Below are positions 61,062-64,000 of a DNA stretch of 64,000 bases, piece by piece (position 1 is the first letter of the stretch; each line of letters starts with the position of its first letter). The notes beneath the pieces are model-generated. The model was given only the letters and a program-made list of their open reading frames with translations, ran no database searches and was not told the DNA's origin. Origin of the DNA: Mangifera indica (Eukaryota; Streptophyta; Magnoliopsida; Sapindales; Anacardiaceae); NCBI RefSeq assembly GCF_011075055.1, contig NC_058152.1:8990001-9054000 (forward strand). Reading direction: 5' to 3'. The position numbers and the translations under genes were made by a program.

Positions 61062-64000
61062 TCAAATGGGTCTAGTCCTTGGGGATGCACCTGGTGTTTG
61101 TGCTTTTAATAGAGAGGATTCGAGCCAAGGGTCACTAATGTATTTTGGGTTCGATCTCACCCGGTAGCCTGTGTAGTCGCCTATGCTGTAGCTGCTTGGC
61201 CCTGCTGTAGCATAAGTTGGGTGAGGAGGGGAAAGAAAACAACTCTTGTGTGCTGGTCCATGTTGTCGTAAGGGACTTGAACTAGGCGATACAGGCAAAG
61301 AGGTGATCATTCGAATGTTTTCCCTGTGCACAGCAACATGTTGGAGATGTTAATCTGAAAGTTTATATGATTTGAATGCATTCAAGTGGATGCGACAGGA
61401 AAATGTTATTACCTTGGATTATTCACAGCTCTGGAAGTTGTGACCAGTGGATTTAGCACGAAATCTGCATCACATAAGGTGATACTTTTTCGTGTGGGAA
61501 TGGGATGAAGATCTAACATCGGCTGCCCAGAAAGCATAAACAGCAAAGCATTAGTTTTAACTCAGAATTTAGTTACTGGCCCAAGTTGAAATTCATAGAT
61601 TACATTTCATAGAAGCCATGAGACCAATGTGCCTATGCCAATCATCCATAAAGCAGAACATGATTAGTATTCTTCACAGCAGTTAGAGAAATGGTTCAAG
61701 ACAACAATATGTATTCATTAATGGGGAACACTGCTAATGGAGAAAATTCTTATGCTAGTGTAGGAAAGAACTCTACAGCCTTGGAGGACAAGCTCATTTT
61801 GTTCCCATGGCTACACCCTCTCCATTAAGCAACCCACCATAAGGTCCAAAAATGCAATCAGATAAAAGCCAAATTCATTCCAAGGTTGAGTTCAACCCAA
61901 ACAGGTTAGACCTACTGGCAACCTTGACTTTCAAGCTATTACATAGAAATGACTTAGTCATATCAAAATCTCTTGTTAGAGAAAAAAAAAAAAAACCAAA
62001 TATCAAGATCTGGTGCATGTAGCTGTAAGACAATCAAATCTCAAACCACCATGTTAGCTACTTGAAGTCATTATGTGCCTCCTATCATTCCCAAGAGCCA
62101 AATAAGTGGAAGGTATATCTCAAAATCCTTTCGATAGCCAAATCATGTACATTCCAGTTCTAAACAGGCTTTGTAAGAAATAAAGGGGTGCAAAAAGCAC
62201 TTAGGACCCTGTTTTAGGTAGTAGAAAATCCAAGCGATTCAAAATATTAGTAAAAAATAAGTGTCAAGACTATACCGGTGTGCGGCTTCCATCAAATGCA
62301 AAAGGAAATGAATCCTTGGCTAAATTGTTGTTAGAAGCTCTTGCAGATGTCGGGTCACGAACAAATGGATGATCAAGCAATTGGGCAGCTGTAGGGCGTG
62401 CTGAAGGGTCACGTTGCAAGCATTGCCTTATAAAGCTTTTGGCATCACTAGAAAGGTGATCAGGAATTTCAGGAATATCTTTGCTGTTTCCAATTTTAAA
62501 TATTGCAGCCACCTGCCAATTCAAAAATTAAATCAAGTTTAGTTCTACAAATGCCTTAAAGCTGGGCATTCAAACAATCGAGTTCCATATAAATAAATAT
62601 GCGTGTTTCATATCGTACCCCTTCATATTGGTTCCACGGTGGCTTTGATGTTGCCATTTCAAGAATAGTACATCCCAAGCTCCAGATATCCACTGTAAGA
62701 CTGTAGCCATTTGTATTCATTACAACCTGAGAATAGAAAAGCAGGCACAACCGTAAGAATCAGCCCCAAGGTAATCCATAGATACTAATCAGGAAAATCA
62801 TTCTTAAAACAACGGTTGAGAGAAATTTTACAATTAGATAACAAGCAAAGAAAATTTTTGTGCAAATTCTTCTAAATGGGGAAGGGAGAAAGGAGGGAAT
62901 ACCTCAGGTGCCATCCAATAGGGACTTCCCTTGAAAGAAAGCATTGAAGAACAAGCAGTTATCTGATTGAAACACAGAACATGTCAGCAGTGCTATCAAC
63001 TATTAGCCTAAGGCAATGTCAAAAGGAAAAATATTCAAACTTTGTCTAATAATAGATTCTATAGTTCAAATACTTCATAAGTTTTACAATTTGTTAGGTT
63101 CACATGGAAATAATACATCATATGCCCAAATGCTACAGGCAATTTTATTAATGACAGATGGAAAGGAGACTGTGAAACTCTTCATTTGAAATAGTGTGAG
63201 CAAACTAAACATTTTTCGTTTTTCTTTTTATAACCCATCTTCTATATAACCATAAGGATTTTTTCCTTGCAATAAGAAACATTTCTTTTCCCGCTTGATT
63301 CTCTGGAATTTTTTTAACCTTTCTTGAAAGATTTGTACTACTAGTCCAAACAAAAAAAGAAAATAATACACATGTTTTAGTATTCCAGTAATGAGCTTCA
63401 GACTAATATGAGACACATACATGCTTGGCCATGCCAAAGTCTGCCAACTTGATTTCACCATGAGGATCTACTAAGATGTTTGCCCCTTTAATGTCCCTGC
63501 CATGCAACAAGACAATTTTATAAGAAGAAGAGGAGGATATACAAAGCAAACCATTCAAAGACATTACTTAGATCAAATCCAACATACCTGTGCACTGTAT
63601 TTCTTGCATGTAAGTAGGCAAGCCCAGAAAGAATCTGCCGGGTATAAGTTTGAATAACAGGTTCCTTAAAGGGACCATATTCTTGAAGCAATTTGTAGAT
63701 TGAGCCACCAGAGACATATTCCAGATAAACCGAAAGTGTTTCTTCAGCCTGAAAACATGACCATCCACATTCACTATAAAGCATGGTCCAACATTCCCAA
63801 TAGTACTGAAATAGTAGAAATTTTGAGCAGCTAATTTTCAATAATCATACTCCTTCACCCATCTTTTTGCTATGAATGTGTGTGCATCTGTGTTTGTGAG
63901 ATCAAGCACGCAGGCAAACTTTTGGCATTTAAAGCATTAAACTAATGCATACCAATTCACTTCCATAATATCGGACTATGTTGGGATGTGAAAGCTGACT
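61062..64000 (-). CDS. YDA: YODA-like MAPKKK, 3' part (5' end outside window)
   Basis: This is a Ser/Thr kinase of the plant MEKK-type MAPKKK family. YODA acts above MKK4/5 and MPK3/6 in stomatal and embryo patterning. Exons (minus) are 64000-63953 (partial), 63748-63588, 63496-63421, 62962-62903, 62726-62619, 62512-62276, 61522-61413 and 61323-61062: 1062 nt, 353 residues to TGA. Kinase motifs in order are [35 protein letters not shown], the catalytic loop [51 protein letters not shown] and [20 protein letters not shown]. Walls I-III (Gly loop, catalytic Lys) are beyond the edge. The C-terminal tail ([29 protein letters not shown]) matches the YODA/MAPKKK4 type; MAPKKK3/5 relatives are the alternative. 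Confidence 0.9.

Overview
The window is nuclear DNA from a flowering plant, most likely a eudicot. The evidence is AT-rich intergenic sequence, multi-exon genes with GT/AG introns, genes for plastid-targeted and Golgi proteins, and a dense layer of nested plant transposons (MULE, Ty1/copia, Ty3/gypsy, MITE-like). The species cannot be named from the sequence alone.

Four well-supported host genes were reconstructed exon by exon from conserved protein blocks and splice sites. They are a GONST1-type GDP-mannose transporter (13798-22309, minus, 10 coding exons, 396 aa), a plastid ABCI10-type ABC ATPase (29088-33279, minus, 6 exons, 266 aa), NDH subunit O of the chloroplast NDH complex (50980-52992, plus, 6 exons, 165 aa), and the 3' half of a YODA-like MAPKKK (61062-64000, minus, runs off the right edge). 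A short two-exon LRR protein (11335-12133, plus) looks truncated. The last three exons of a cytosolic triosephosphate isomerase (7448-8375, minus) survive as a gene fragment fused to transposon sequence. A tRNA-Gly-like relic lies at 13098-13160.

Left block (1-9.8 kb): this is a pile of nested insertions. A Mutator-like element (copy A) starts near base 50 and is split by a 1621-bp solo LTR with a 5-bp target duplication. It has an internal deletion in its transposase and is then cut at its SWIM zinc-finger by a Ty3/gypsy LTR. A rearranged gypsy 3' end and the TPI fragment follow, then a second partial MULE copy (B). Copy B breaks at exactly the same SWIM position and carries the same LTR terminus.

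Middle block (33.48-42.67 kb): a structurally complete 9.17-kb MULE has degenerate terminal inverted repeats and a perfect 9-bp target duplication (TAAAATTAA). It carries a decayed MURA-type transposase on the minus strand and, convergent to it, a decayed DUF1985 plus Ulp1/C48-protease gene on the plus strand, the architecture of the Ulp1-carrying (Kaonashi-like) plant MULEs. A 935-bp long-TIR element with its own perfect 9-bp target duplication (AATATGTTA) is nested inside. The large MULE sits only 205 bp upstream of the ABCI10 start codon.

Other elements: a foldback element with arms of several hundred bases, itself split by a Tourist-like MITE, lies upstream of GONST1 (22.87-24.45 kb). A copia relic with LTR remnants lies at 43.9-47.4 kb, a hAT-like element with an 8-9 bp target duplication at 48.4-49.3 kb, and gypsy and copia relics at 55-57 kb. 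The host genes do not form a pathway; apart from GONST1 (Golgi) and the kinase (cytosol), the other two intact genes both encode plastid proteins.
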